Below, piece after piece: positions 1 to 11,380 of a stretch of 64,000 nucleotides of DNA; position 1 is the first letter of the stretch, and each line of letters begins with the position of its first letter. Below the pieces are notes generated by a model. It was not told where the DNA came from. It made no database searches and saw only the letters and a list, made by a program, of their open reading frames with translations. This DNA comes from Paguma larvata (lineage: Eukaryota; Chordata; Mammalia; Carnivora; Viverridae). The stretch is taken from contig CM057837.1 in assembly GCA_030068075.1 (NCBI GenBank), positions 24,038,589 through 24,102,588 on the forward strand, given 5' to 3'. A program made the position numbers and the translations under genes.

Positions 1-837
1 GCCAGAAGTGCACTTAAGGAACACGCAGTAATTTCTTCGTCCTTCATCAGATTGCAGCCACTACCTGTTCTCTTTCACACTAGTAGTTCTTCAACCTTGG
101 TTTTTAAAACTCTTGATTATACATTAATGTATTTTCATTAGAAACCATGGGAAGTGGAGAAGACTAAGCAAAGTATCATTCGTGAGCCCTGCGGTGACAG
201 TGCTTGGTGTCTTTCCCATCTTTGTAAGTTCGTGTGTGGGTTACATGTACATGGATAGAGAAAGAAATTTTTCATATGGTTGGGACTCTGTGTGCCACTT
301 TATATTAAGTTTTTACTGGGAGAAATGTTGATGTTATTAAAAAGTCTCGCTAGGAATAGTTTTTAATTACCACATAATAGTTCCTCATGTGAATGTATTG
401 TAATTAGCTTCTTCTGTTTTACTTCTGTTTTACAGTTTTGTTTAATTTGGTTCTTTCTCCCGATTTGGAAGTGAACAGAGGTTGTCCTGGTGTCAGTGTC
501 TTGGTCTTAATATGAGCTGATTAAAAAGTTTAAGTTAGATTCTATTTAGTTGTTGTTTATTGAGATTACAACAGAAATTGAGGCAGTTGGTATATTTTGT
601 TCCTTTCTAATGACTAGATAATCTTTATTAACTCAGGGATTCTGATGAAATTGAGGCATTTGGAGGATTAACCAGTATAAAGTACTGTATAGAACTTGAG
701 AGGATTGTGTGAATAGGAACATCGAAGGAATTCTTCCTCAGCTTAAGGCTATAAAAGTTACACCATTTATATTAGTAAAATTAACTTTTATGTGCTTCCT
801 TTATGAGCACAGAAAACGTTACTTAAAATGGAATAAC

Positions 838-1153
838 GGGGGCCACCTGGGTGGCTCAGTCGGCTAAGCGTCCCAACTCGTGATTTTGGCTAAGGTCATG
901 ATTTCATGATGGTGGGGTCAAACCTCACATTGGGCTCCGTGCTGAGTGTGGAGGCTGCTTGAGATTCATTCTCCCCCTCTCTCCCGCTCTCTCCCGCTCT
1001 CTCCCGCTCTCTCTCTCCTTGTATCTCCCTCTCTCCTTGTACCTACCTCCCTCTCTCCTTGTACCTCCCTCTCTCTCCCCTTCTCTCCCCTCGTCTCCAC
1101 CCCCCCATCACTCTCCCCTTCTCATATTTACTTTCTCTCAAGAAAAATAGAAT
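838..1153 (+). repeat. CanSINE (felid tRNA-derived SINE) with long CT-rich tract
   Basis: The head CACCTGGGTGGCTCAGTCGG is followed by GTCATGAT and GGGCTCCGTGCTGAG. The CT-rich part (about 970-1135) is expanded into CTCTCCCG and CTCTCCTTGTAC units. The left target-site copy AAAATGGAATAAC is at 825-837. A second SINE follows directly. Confidence 0.93.
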
Positions 1154-1359
1154 GGGGCATGTGGGTGGCTCAGTCGGATAAGAGTCCAACTTCCACTCAG
1201 GTCATGATCTTACGCTTCATGAGTTCAGGCCCAGTATTGGGTTCTGTCTGTGCTGACAGCTCGGAGCCTAGAGCCTGTTTTCAGTTCTCTGTCTCCCTCT
1301 CTCTCACTGTCTTTCTCTCAAAAATAAATAAACATTAAAAATTTAAGGAAAAAAAAGAA
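1154..1359 (+). repeat. CanSINE, tandem neighbour of the previous copy
   Basis: The head GGGTGGCTCAGTCGG, the middle GCTGACAGCTCGGAGCC, a CT-rich stretch and the tail AAAAATAAATAAACATTAAAAA are all present. It is flanked by AAAATAGAAT at 1144-1153 and 1360-1369, so both SINEs share one target sequence. Confidence 0.94.
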
Positions 1360-2733
1360 AAAATAGAATAACAAAATACTTTTACATGCACTTTTTTATT
1401 AGCATCATTTAAATGTAATTGTCTTTGCATTGGAATATAGGTGGTGATAAATACGTGTGTTTAATTGGATGGCCATCTTTAGCGTACTGATTGCCAACAA
1501 ATTAGGAATTGGTTACGTTTGGTTTTTTAAATCACTTATACAAAACTGTGTGATATGTAGTAACCACGAGTATTCCTATTTGTATTTTACAACTTAAATT
1601 TATTTATTTTCTTTATGTCTTAATTATAGACCATATTATTTCAAATTTTCAAATTTAGTTTTGGGTTTTCTTTTTAAGAAATCAGGTAGATTTTGATATA
1701 GTGGTTTAGCACATCTTTGGGTTTTTATTTTTAAAATGAATCTGACCTTCAGTGCAGTGTTTCGTGAAACAGTTAACAAAGGCAAAGCAATTGGAAGAAC
1801 AAAGTATTTTAAAACAATGCAGACTTTTAATCAGGTACTTAATTACCTTCAGGGGCCTCCATAAACTTGTTTTTAAAAAAATTCAGGACACATAGTGTCT
1901 AATTGTAGATTTTTGTGTAAACGGGTGTCATCTGGGAGAGGTGCTTGGGGACAGTGCAGGTTCTACTCTCCTAAAGCCTGTGAAGACATCGCCTGTTCCT
2001 GTCTTTGAACCCGCGATTAAGGCTCTCCAACAAATGCTGCCTGTGCTGCCTGACGAATGACTCCCCCGTTTGTCTGTTCCTTTGAGTTTTAACAGTGTTT
2101 GTTTTAAGCATAACTGAGGGATGCGGAGGTAGGTGGGTCAGGAGACAGGTATACTTCATCAGAGTAAATATGTACCCATTTGGGGAGCAGTTTAACTAGA
2201 AGCCTGAATTGGTCTATTAATATTGATGTCATTTCTACCTAGAGCCTTTGGTGTCATACCGCGTAGCTCATTTATCCATAAACCTTGCCATTCTTCTCCA
2301 GTGTTTAAGACGGTTTTTCTTTCTCTAGCTAGTGGCGGGCTTTATTGTATTTTTTCCTGTTATCAGCTAAATCCTTGAAATGGGGGAACTTCTGAAAAAT
2401 ATCTCATTCTCTTACATAGGCAGAACTGTGCAGACTGCAGGCATGAGAAAGATGAACTTTGAAATACTGTCAGTCACATCACTGACTTATTTATGATGAA
2501 ATTAAAGATTGCTGCTATTAGTTTTAAGTAATTGCTGTTAAATGAGCTACTGATGTAATTTCATAGAGATAATCTTTCAGGATGTGCCATTCAGACCCCT
2601 TAAAACTAAAGCGAAACCGACCCAAGTCTGCTCACAGTGTGCAAGGTGCTTTTATTTTCACGTTATCCCTTGTTTTCCACTGTGCCCTTTGAGGGTGAAC
2701 AGTAGTATGGTTCCTGTTTTTAAAATGAACACA

Positions 2734-2833
2734 AGGGTGCCTGGCTGGCTCAGCCAGTAGAGCACGTGACTCTTGATCTCAGGGTCGTGAGTTCAAGCCA
2801 CACGTTGGGCATGGAGCCTACTTTCAAAAAATA
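2734..2833 (+). repeat. Short CanSINE-type element (tRNA part only)
   Basis: GGGTGCCTGGCTGGCTCAG, then GTAGAGCACGTGACTCTTGA and GGGTCGTGAGTTCAAGCC, ending in an A-rich tail. It lacks the CT-rich half of the full felid SINE and closely resembles the copy at 59291. Confidence 0.88.
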
Positions 2834-4278
2834 GCAGAAACAGGTACTTTTAAAAGTAGTTATTGCCTTGCTAAGGTAAAATAGCCGGAAAATGTAGCAT
2901 GGAGTTAGGGCTCACATCCAGATACTTTGATTCTGAATCCCGGACTCCAGTCACTCAGCCCTCCTCCTTTTCTGTCTGTAGCTTATAGTTTGTAGCCATC
3001 CGTGTTGCCTGTAGATTTTAAAAATTCATAAATGCGAGTGCTTCTCATCAGTGTTCTGCCATCCTTGGTGGTCCCTGAACCCTTAGCAAAGGATCCTCGA
3101 GGTCGGAATTACATTTTATTAGCATTTTTCTCTTATGTGTTTTCTCATTCTCTTAAGAGTATATGGGGATGTCTTCCAGAGTTGCATAATGACAGCAAAC
3201 GCAGAAGCAGATAGGAGAGTCCGCTGTCTTCTGCCAAGCCAGATTTTAAAGAGATTTCCAGAAATGTAAATCAGTGCCATTTTTCACACCACAGTTTTTT
3301 TTTTGGCAAGTATAGTATTTTTTTTTTTTAACGACGTTAACATGTACTGGATTCAGTGGTATTTTTAAGCGAATAACAAATACATATTTTTAAAAATACC
3401 GGTTTTAGTATCTAGTACAATAAATATCTCCTAAACTCCTTATCTCCAGTAAGCAGGATCTCCTGGTCTTCAGTAGGATTTGTAAGTTAAAGGGATTTCA
3501 AGACCAAGAAGTTTGAGAACCGTTAATTTACATGATACCCGTGTCATTGCACCTCCGTTGCTTCTCGAATAGCGTGTATTTTCCTGCATAATTATAATGT
3601 GTAACTGTCTCACCTTCTGTGTTTTTAAGTATCAGTCGAAGAGTGTTAACAATTAATAGACTTTAGGTAAGAGGTTGAAGAAATGTGACAATCCCAAGTC
3701 TTGAAATAGGATTCTCAAGGAAGTAAAAGTAGAGAGTGGTCACTGACGTGGAGAGGCTCTCCGAGCCCCTTGGAGAGTTAAGTGAAAGGGCCGCTGTAAG
3801 ATGTGGGTCTTTCTGACCTAGTGCGGGGAGGGTGACAAGTCCGTGTTCGCTGAAAATGTATACATTTGCAATAAAGATAATATCTGGTTGCTACTCCTAA
3901 AAGCCAACAGGTGTCCAAATAATAGCCTATTAAAACACACGGCAGGATAAACCTGAGTCTAGGTTTCAAGGATGTTGCTGAACGACCGGGGAGACCATCC
4001 AGGAGTTCTGCTGATTTCTTGTTTCGCAGATTTACTCATCGTTCTTTCTGTTTTTATTGCCTTCCTCTAACACTCAAATTTCTGTATTCTTTCCACGTTT
4101 TAGTGGTAAATAATTTGAGCCAAGAGATCGCATTTGAGGGAAGCCTGTCATGGCGGTTTTATGTCAGGTGGAAGGATGAAACTGGTTCAGCAGATGTGTG
4201 TGTGTTCAGAGACAAACATGAAGCATCTTAGTTAAATCTGTTCAGTCTGTGGTATTGGACACAGGGTAGGCCCAGAAT

Positions 4279-4490
4279 TTTTTTTTCACTTGTTTGTCGG
4301 TTAGTTTCTGTTTTTGTTTTGAGCGAGAGGGGGAGCAAGTGAGAGAGGGGCTTTGAAGAGAGAGTGAATCCCACGAGGGGCAGAGACAGAGAGAGAAGTG
4401 GGGCTTACCCGAAGGGGGGCTCGAGCTCACCCAGCTGGGGACTCCTGAGCCGAATTCAGATGCTTAACCGACTGAGCCACCCAGGCGCCC
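4279..4490 (-). repeat. CanSINE, minus strand
   Basis: Reading right to left it has GGGCGCCTGGGTGGCTCAGT, a degraded middle, GA-rich sequence on the + strand and a T-rich end. The flanks CCCAGAATTTT and CCCAGAGTATTTT are a probable target-site duplication. Confidence 0.9.
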
Positions 4491-6279
4491 ACCCAGAGTA
4501 TTTTATAGCTTTCCCAGCCAGAAGCGAGTGATCTAGGGGTTCTGGCTGCCCCATCTTCACGGAGGGCCAAGGGAATCAGTGATTCAGGATCACCATCAGC
4601 CCGTTTTCCACAGCTGCCTCTTAACCTGTTGAAAAACTTGAAAGTATTGATTCGAGTTACCATTTGGGGAATAGTAGATCATTATTAATCAGTAGTGCGG
4701 AAACAACCAGATGTACTTTTTGGAAAATAGCTTTTTGTCTGCCTTTACTTAGATTGTTTCCCATTTATCAGATCTGCTTTTTTAAAAAATTAGGTCAGTG
4801 AAGCTTCCACAAGGGAGAAAAGGAAATCATTCTTATATTAATTGTCAGAAAACATGTTGGAAAAAAAGGAATACAGCAAAACAGGTGTTAAAAAGGTTGT
4901 TGAAAACCATGCATTGAAATTCTTTGTTTTTTATATTGACTTATTTACTGACTTAGATATCCTAAGGATATTCGAAAGTGAGGATATTTAAATGATTAAT
5001 TAGATAATTAGCTGATTTTCTTATAATAGCATAAAAATAGCATTGACCTAGGGGCTAAGAAGATAGTTTGTGAGTCAGTATATAACTCCGTGGTTTCATG
5101 ATCATCGTGTTACTTGATTGACTGCTGGATTCTTGTTCCTTTGTCTGCGATGTAGTGGGGGGTCAGAGCAGATGCTTCTACGACTTATTCCTATCTCAGT
5201 AATTATAAGGCAGCCCATACGTGTATAAATAGATAAGGGTTTTACATCGGGAGAGGACTCTTGACTTCCATGTGCATCGAGACATGAGAATGATGCCTGT
5301 GGAAGGGCACGTTGGCCATGCGTGGACTCACGGGAGAACAAACGAGTGAAGTAAATGGAAGCAGGCTATTAAATGGTAAATCCCAGGAATGAATGAAATG
5401 ATTAAAATTGGAAACTCAGTATCTTCTGAGTTGCAGTTCGGAAAAAAATTTCAAGCTTGTACGACAAGCATGACCGGTTTATATTTAGGGTTAACATGGT
5501 CTTTGGTTATTTACTTATTGAGAACGTGCCTATTAAGTCCATATGTATTATGTCTTTGATAAATACATTTTTAAACGAATGAATGCGCACACTGGATTTA
5601 ATGAGTCCTAGAGCGATGTACTGAACGGAAATTAATGAAGAATTTAGGTTCATTTCAAAGTCATCCAATTAGCTTTTGACTTGAGGCTTCCTGACATTTG
5701 ACAGGCTCCCCGCTTCATGTGCCATGAACCGACAGCTTGTCTCTGTCTCCGTCTCCGTGTCCCTGTGGGTTGTTCTCCGACACGATTATTTTTAAAGACA
5801 GGGAGTTTCATTCCTAAGAGCCCTGGGGCTGACTCACATCTAAAAGATAGTTTTCATAAAATTCAGTGATGTCTAGGAATCTGTGTATTTATTACATATT
5901 TGGGGCAGCCTAGCTTCTGAGACAGGTGATTTAGCGATTTAGAATATGGGTGGTGTCAGGTGTCAGTTCAGGTGTTATAGTTGTAACGGGTTAATATCCT
6001 TTCCTTTTTTTTTTTTTTTTTTTTGGTTAATCCTTCTTTTTAAAAGTTGCCTGGTCTGCTCTTTAAATTGTGTCTCCAGGGAATAATAATGTCTTTTAAG
6101 GAGTAAAAGTGTATGTGGTAGTGAGTGCCAAACTGGGACTTGACATAATTTATTGTTATTATTGCTGGAAGCTCTTAAAGTTTAGAGATGTATTTATTGT
6201 CAGACAGCATTTTAACCATAGCAATGGAAGGTTTAGAAATCATGGAGAGTGCTAGCACCTTAGTCCGTTCTCTCATTTG

Positions 6280-9200
6280 CTGTTTAGATCTTGCTCACCT
6301 GTGCAGTTGCCCTTTCAACCCCCTTGCCATACCGTACTTCGGGAGCTCCTATGTGTACCCCACGCTTCATAGGGAGTGGGGCTCCCTTACCGTTCGGGCA
6401 GACTGTCTACCTGAACTTTTTTGGAATTCTTCTGCATGGGAGATTTGTCTTTCTCTCTTTTTTTTTTTCAATCATATGTGTCAGTACGGACTTAGGGATG
6501 GTAATTCTATACTTTGAGTTGTAATCTGATACTACTTTATTTTTTTGCTCTGATTGTTCTGGCTTTGGCCATCAGGAGCGTTTTTAGTCGATTTCTGGCC
6601 TCTTTGATGTAAGTCCATCGATGCGTGTTTCTTTTTGTTTTTCAAGTACTTTCTTACCTTTTGGCGCTGCATGATGAAGGAGGCTCATCTTACGGTAGGC
6701 TCTTCCTTCACAGTCCTGGAATCGGCCATTTTTCCAAAGAGCCTTGTTCTTTTTACTGCAGAATGGAGAAACCAAGATCGGGGTGCTAGGTGTGCTTGTT
6801 GCTACTAGGGTGTCCTTCCTTAGGCCTTCTCATCTGGCAGAGTGTGTGGCATACTGACCCTTGTATGAACATATCTATGATATATACAGATCATGAATAT
6901 TTCTGTATGTAACCATCTTGTCTATATGAAGCTAAACGTGAGTTTGTTACTCGTGTCTCCAATTCTAATCCATTCGCCTGTGATCACTCTAGCCTCTTTC
7001 CCTTGCTTATCTGTAAGTTACCACTCCAACACTGAGAAACTTGGTTCCTCTCACCTCATCAATTTACAGTAGACACATGTATTGCTGTCATACTTGTTAA
7101 TCTATAGTCCCTTGGAAAACAACTTTATCAGGTAGAATACCGTGCTTGTGTGCAGATTTCCTTTTGCCTTCATTCTTCCAGACTTCAATGGTTACCGAGG
7201 TCAGCACCTTTCCCCTCCCAACCTCTTTCAGTCAGGTTGTTTCTTACATTTGTAATACAGTTCGATTCTCTTGTCCTATCTCCGTTCCTTCCTGGGATCC
7301 CTTAATCTCCTAAAGAATTTTCTTTTAGTTTGCATCCATTGAGGCTTAACTCTGTGTCGTAAAGTTCAGAGTTTCGATACGTGTGTAATGGCATGTATCC
7401 ACTAGTACAGAACTATAGAGAGTAGTTTTATCCTAAAAGTCCCCTGCCTCCAAATCCCCCCAATTCTTGGCAATCCCTGATCTTTTCACTGCCTCTGTAG
7501 TCTTTGTCTTTTACTGGATGTATTTGGAATGTATGTACGGAGCATTTTCAGGCTGGCTTCTTTCACTTAGCAATAATCATGTAAGGTTTCTTCATTTTTT
7601 GTGTTTGTGACTTGATACTTTATTTCTTTTGATGGATCAGTAACATTCCATGCATCATGGTTTGTTGGTCACCTATTGAAGGATATGTTGGTTGCTTACA
7701 GTTTGGGGCTATTAGAATAAACTTATGAACATTCGCATGCAGGCCTTTGGGTTTTTGTGCGACCCAAATTTTCAGGCAAATAGGATAAATACCCAAGAGT
7801 GTGATTACTGTTTTCTATGGGAACACTAGGGTTAGCCTTACGAGAAAGTCTCAAACTGTCCTCTGAAGCGTCTGTACCGTTTTACATCCCGTCGTCATCA
7901 GTGAGTCAGAGTTCCTGCTGTCATCAGTGAGTCAGAGTTCCTGCTGTTCGGCATCCCCGCCAGCGTTTGACATTCAGGTTTTTGAATTTCAGCCATTCTG
8001 ATAGTTGAGTAGTACTGTCTTATTGTTGGTTTTTTGTTTTGTTTTTTAAATTTCGACTCCTCACAAATGATGTTGAGCATCTTTCCTATGCTTATTTGCC
8101 ACCTGTACATCTTCTTTGGTGAGATGTTTGCTCAGATACTTTGCCCAGTTTTTAATTGGGCTGTTTTTTTTTTTTTTTTTTTTTTTTTTACTGCTGAGTT
8201 TTAAGAGCCTTTCTATTTTCGAATACCAGTCCTTTATCCCATACATGTGTTGCAGTTTTCTCCAGACAGTGGTTTCACTTTTTATTTTTCTAACAGTGTA
8301 TTTGTAGAGAGAGCATCTTTTAAATTTAATGAAGTCCAGCTTATCACTTATTTGTCTCATGGTTTGTGCTTCTGGCATTGCATCTAAAAGCTCATTGCGA
8401 AACCCAAGGTCACCCAAATTTTCTCCTCTGTTATCTAGAAGTTTTATAGTTTTGCACTTTGTATTTAGGTCTGTGGTACATTTGAGCTAATTTTTTGAAA
8501 GCTATCAGGTCTTTGTCTCGATTTCTATGTTTTTGCATTTGGATGCTTCATTGTTCCAGCATCAGTTGTTAGAAAGACTGTCCTTTCTCCATTGGACTGT
8601 CTTTGCTCCTTCGTCAGAGGGGCAGTCCGCCATGTTTGTGGGGGCTTATTTCTGGGCTCTCGGTTCTGATACTGTTCTGCTCTTCTGTTCTTTGGCCACT
8701 ATGACGCTGTCTTGATTTTTGTAGCTTTATAGTAAGTCTGGACGTAGGCAGTGTCAGACGTTCAACTTGTTTCTTCAGTATTATGTTAGCTCTTCTAGGT
8801 CTTTAGCCTTTTCATATAAACATTAGAACAAATTTGTTGATATCTGTAAAGTAGTTTGCTGAGATTTGGATTGGGATTGCATTAAATCTGTAAACCAACT
8901 TGGGACAATGGACATCTTAACAATATTGAGCCTTGCAGTCTATTAACATACAATATTTTTGCATTTTTTACCACCTCTTTGTCTCCTTTTGTCAGAGTTT
9001 TCTGCACATATACTATATGCCCTGTACATATTTTGTTAGATTTATATTTAGGTGTGTAACTATTTTTTTTTTTTTTGGTTTTATAAAACGGTCTTGGTTT
9101 GTTAATTTCATATTCTAGTTATAGCTGGTATGTAGTAAAGCAAATGTCTTTTGATGGTTAGCTTTGTGTCTTGTGACCTTGCTATAATGGCTTATTATTT

Positions 9201-9808
9201 CCGTTTTTTGTTATTGATTCTTGGGGATTTTCTACATAGTAAGTCATGTCATTTGTGAATAAAGACAGTTTTATTCTTTTTCTTCCTAATGTTAATACCT
9301 TTTATTTCCTTGTTTTATTGCGCTAGCTAGGATTTTCAGTGTGACGGTGAATAGGGGATCTTACTGGGGAAAAAGCACCCGTTTTCTTACCATTAAGTGT
9401 GACATCAGCTGTAGATTTGTTGTATATGTTCTTTATCAAGTTGATGAAGTTCCTTTCTCTTCCTAGTTTGTTGAGTTTTAGTCTTAACTGGATGTTGGAT
9501 TTTGTCAGAGGGATTTTCTGTGTTAATTGCTATATCATAGGATTTTTCCTTAGCCTCTTTTCATGGTGGATTACATTAACTGCTTTTTTTTTTTTAATTT
9601 TTTAATGTTGAACCAGCTTTCCATACCTGGAATAAATCCCACTTTGTCATGGTGTGTAATTCGTTTTATGCATCGTTGAACTTGATTTGCCAAGATTTTT
9701 GTGAGGATTTTTGCATCTGTGTTATGAGAGATACTGGTCTGTAGATTTCCTGTCTTGTCTTTTTTCTGGTTTTAATATTGGTAAACTGACTTTTTCATTT
9801 TTCTTCAT
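6280..9808 (-). repeat. Decayed L1 LINE, antisense (ORF2 3' part and 3' UTR)
   Basis: On the minus strand, 8061-8417 encodes a broken ORF2 C-terminal segment with KLDFIKFKR, NSPIKNWAKYLSKH and KEDVQVANKH, which I recognise as the L1 ORF2 C-terminus. The sequence to the left, including ACTCTAGCCTCTTTCCCTTG near 6989, fits the L1 3' UTR read in reverse. The coding frame is broken by stops and frameshifts and by T runs at 8165-8190 and 9061-9076. It is a 5'-truncated mammalian L1M-type copy with no activity expected. The left boundary is uncertain. Confidence 0.88.
7894..7945. repeat. Perfect 26-bp tandem duplication
   Basis: The unit beginning GTCATCAGTGAGTCAGAG occurs twice head to tail with no mismatch (7894-7919 and 7920-7945), inside the old antisense L1. 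Perfect identity in a decayed element implies a later slippage event. Confidence 0.95.
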
Positions 9809-9823
9809 TCTCTTCTAGCTTTT

Positions 9824-10273
9824 TTTAATGTTTATTTTTATTTTTATTTATTTTTTTTAATTTTTTTTTAACGTTTATTTATTTTTGAGAGACATAGAGA
9901 CAGAGCATGAGCAGGGGAAAGGCAGAGAGAGAGGGAGACACAGAAACCAAAGCAGGCTCTAGGCTCTGATGAGCCATCAGCACAGAGTCCAACGTGGGGC
10001 TCGAACCCACAGACCATGAGATCATGACCTGAGCCGAAGTCGGCCGCTTAACCAACTGAGCCACCAAGGCGCCCCTGTTTATTTTTATTTTTGAGAGAGA
10101 TGAGAGAGAGTGTGCGTGCGAGCGGGGGAGGGGCAGAGAGAGAAGGGGACAGGATCCAAAGTGGCTCCGTGCTGACAGCAGAGAGCCTGAGGCAGGGCTC
10201 ACACTCTCAAACAGTGAGGTCATGACCTGAGCTGAAGTTGAATGCTTAACCAACTGAGCCACCTGGGTGCCCC
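9824..10273 (-). repeat. CanSINE, minus strand (outer copy of a nested pair)
   Basis: The head of this copy is at 10273 and its T-rich tail is interrupted by the inner SINE. The whole is flanked by a perfect 15-bp target-site duplication, TCTCTTCTAGCTTTT, at 9809-9823 and 10274-10288. Confidence 0.93.
9847..10075 (-). repeat. CanSINE, minus strand, nested in the tail of another SINE
   Basis: A complete minus-strand SINE whose head GGGCGCCTTGGTGGCTCAGT is at about 10074. The flanking TGTTTATTTTTATTTTT occurs at 9830-9846 and 10076-10092, the target-site duplication expected if it inserted into the A-rich tail of the outer SINE. Confidence 0.9.
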
Positions 10274-10400
10274 TCTCTTCTAGCTTTTATGCATACATGT
10301 TATCTGTGTTTTTAGCTGTGTGAAAATGATACACACGTATTGTGTATTTGTTCACTTAAATTGTTAGTATCTAATATCCATTTAGTCTCTACCAAAGCAA

Positions 10401-10630
10401 TTTTTTAAAATGTTTGTTTATTTTTGAGAGAGAGAGTGTGCAGAGGAGCAGCGAGAGAGAGAATGAGCGGGGGGGGGGGGGGAGTGGGAGGCAGAGAGAG
10501 AGGGACAGGGATTCAAAGTGGCTCTGTGCTGACAGCAGAGAGCCTGATGTGGGGCTTGAACTCAGAAACTATGAGATCATGACCCAAGGTGAAGTCAGAT
10601 GTTTAACCAATTGAGTCACCCAGGCGCCCC
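10401..10630 (-). repeat. CanSINE, minus strand
   Basis: A full copy read in reverse, with head GGGGCGCCTGGGTGACTCAA. It is flanked by ACCAAAGCAATTTT at 10391 and ACCAAAGCATTTTTT at 10631. It contains a run of 13 or so G at about 10469-10481. Confidence 0.94.
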
Positions 10631-10697
10631 ACCAAAGCATTTTTTATGTTGCATCATAATTTTCATTTAGCAACAGTTATATTTAAAATCATATTAA

Positions 10698-10804
10698 GTG
10701 CTTGCTTTGGCAGCACTTATACTAAAATTGGAAAGATACAGAGAAGATTAGCATGGCCCCTGCACAAGGATGATATGCAAATTCATGAAGCCTTTCGTAT
10801 TTTT
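10698..10804 (+). pseudogene. RNU6 pseudogene: U6 snRNA retro-pseudogene, 5' part of a U6-L1 chimera
   Basis: This 107-bp block aligns end to end with U6 spliceosomal snRNA: GTGCTTGCTTTGGCAGCAC, ACTAAAATTGGAAAGATACA, GAAGATTAGCATGGCCCCTG and a terminal GTATTTTTC. I count roughly ten to twelve substitutions against the mammalian U6 I remember, including in the normally fixed 5' stem-loop and near the ACAGAGA box neighbourhood, although ACAGAGA itself is intact. No U6 promoter elements (PSE, TATA) are apparent in the AT-rich sequence just upstream. It is fused without a break to an L1 3' end, so it came through L1 reverse transcription and is not a working gene. Confidence 0.93.
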
Positions 10805-11045
10805 CATGGATCTCGAGAAACTTAACAGAGGACCATGGGAGAAGGGAAGGAGGAAAAATAGTTACAAACAGAGAGGGAGCTAGGCAAACCATAAGCGACT
10901 CTTAAATACAGAGAACAAACTGAAGATTGATGGGGGGTGGAGGAGAGAGGAAAGTGGGTGATGGGCACAGAGGAGGGCACTTGTTGGGATGAGCACTGGG
11001 TGTTGTATGGAAGGCAGTTTGACAATAAATTATATTAAAAAAAAT
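10805..11045 (+). repeat. L1 3' end (carnivore type), fused behind the U6 copy
   Basis: GAGAAACTTAACAGAGGACC, AAATAGTTACAAACAGAGAG, TAAGCGACTCTTAAATACAG, TGGGATGAGCACTGGGTGTT and ACAATAAATTATATTAAAAA are all present. These are the usual last 240 bp of young carnivore L1 elements, ending in an A-rich tail. The + strand is the L1 sense strand. It shares one target-site duplication with the U6 block. Confidence 0.93.
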
Positions 11046-11058
11046 AAAATCATACTGA

Positions 11059-11380
11059 ATGTTGGGGCTTCTGGGTGGCTTAGTCAGTTAAGGGTCTGAC
11101 TCTTGATTTTGGCTCAGGGCATGATCTTATGGTTCGTGAGATCAAGCCCCACGTTGGGCTCTGTGCTGATAGCACAGAGTTTCTACAGGGAAGAGTTTTG
11201 CAGGGTGTGACCGCAGAGGACAATGGCAGCAGGAAGTCTTAGGAGTTACAAAGCAAAATAAAAGTAGAATAGGACAATTATCAAGATTTTTAATTAAAAG
11301 ATTCGGGACTCACTGTCTTCCTCTCTCTCTGCCCCTCCCTTGCTCGCTTGCGCTCTCTCTCTCAAAATAAATAAACATTT
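11059..11380 (+). repeat. CanSINE, interrupted by a 116-bp insertion
   Basis: The head (CTGGGTGGCTTAGTCAGTTA) and the middle (GGGCTCTGTGCTGATAGCACAGAG) run to 11178. The CT-rich half resumes at about 11301 (CTCTCTCTGCCCCTCCC) and ends AAATAAATAAACATTT. The interrupting DNA is a near copy of 11860-11975. The flanks AAAATCATACTGAAT (11046) and AAAATCATTGAAT (11381) form the SINE target-site duplication. Confidence 0.92.
11179..11294 (+). repeat. 116-bp duplicated segment, copy 1 (inside a SINE)
   Basis: It starts GTTTCTACAGGGAAGAGTTT and ends CAAGATTTTTAAT, matching 11860-11975 at all but about four positions (about 97%). Offset is 681 bp, same orientation. It has no A-tail, no terminal repeats and no recognised coding content, so it does not look like a mobile element. 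Confidence 0.95.

Larger units (their letters stand above)
10685..11058 (+). mobile_element. U6-L1 chimeric retrocopy with target-site duplication
   Basis: The U6 block and the L1 3' end sit together between AAAATCATATTAA (10685-10697) and AAAATCATACTGA (11046-11058), an 11/13 match. That makes them one insertion. U6-L1 chimeras are a known class made by template switching of the L1 reverse transcriptase onto U6 RNA. Confidence 0.87.

Noticed and set aside
7894..7945. CRISPR-like direct repeats
   Set aside because: Only two adjacent copies with no spacer, in a mammalian L1.
8061..8417. Intact L1 ORF2 protein gene
   Set aside because: Only a short C-terminal part is readable, a T run has distorted it, and the rest of the element is broken by stops and frameshifts.
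10698..10804. Functional U6 snRNA gene
   Set aside because: About ten or more substitutions, no U6 promoter elements seen upstream, and fusion to an L1 3' end inside a target duplication show it is a retrocopy.
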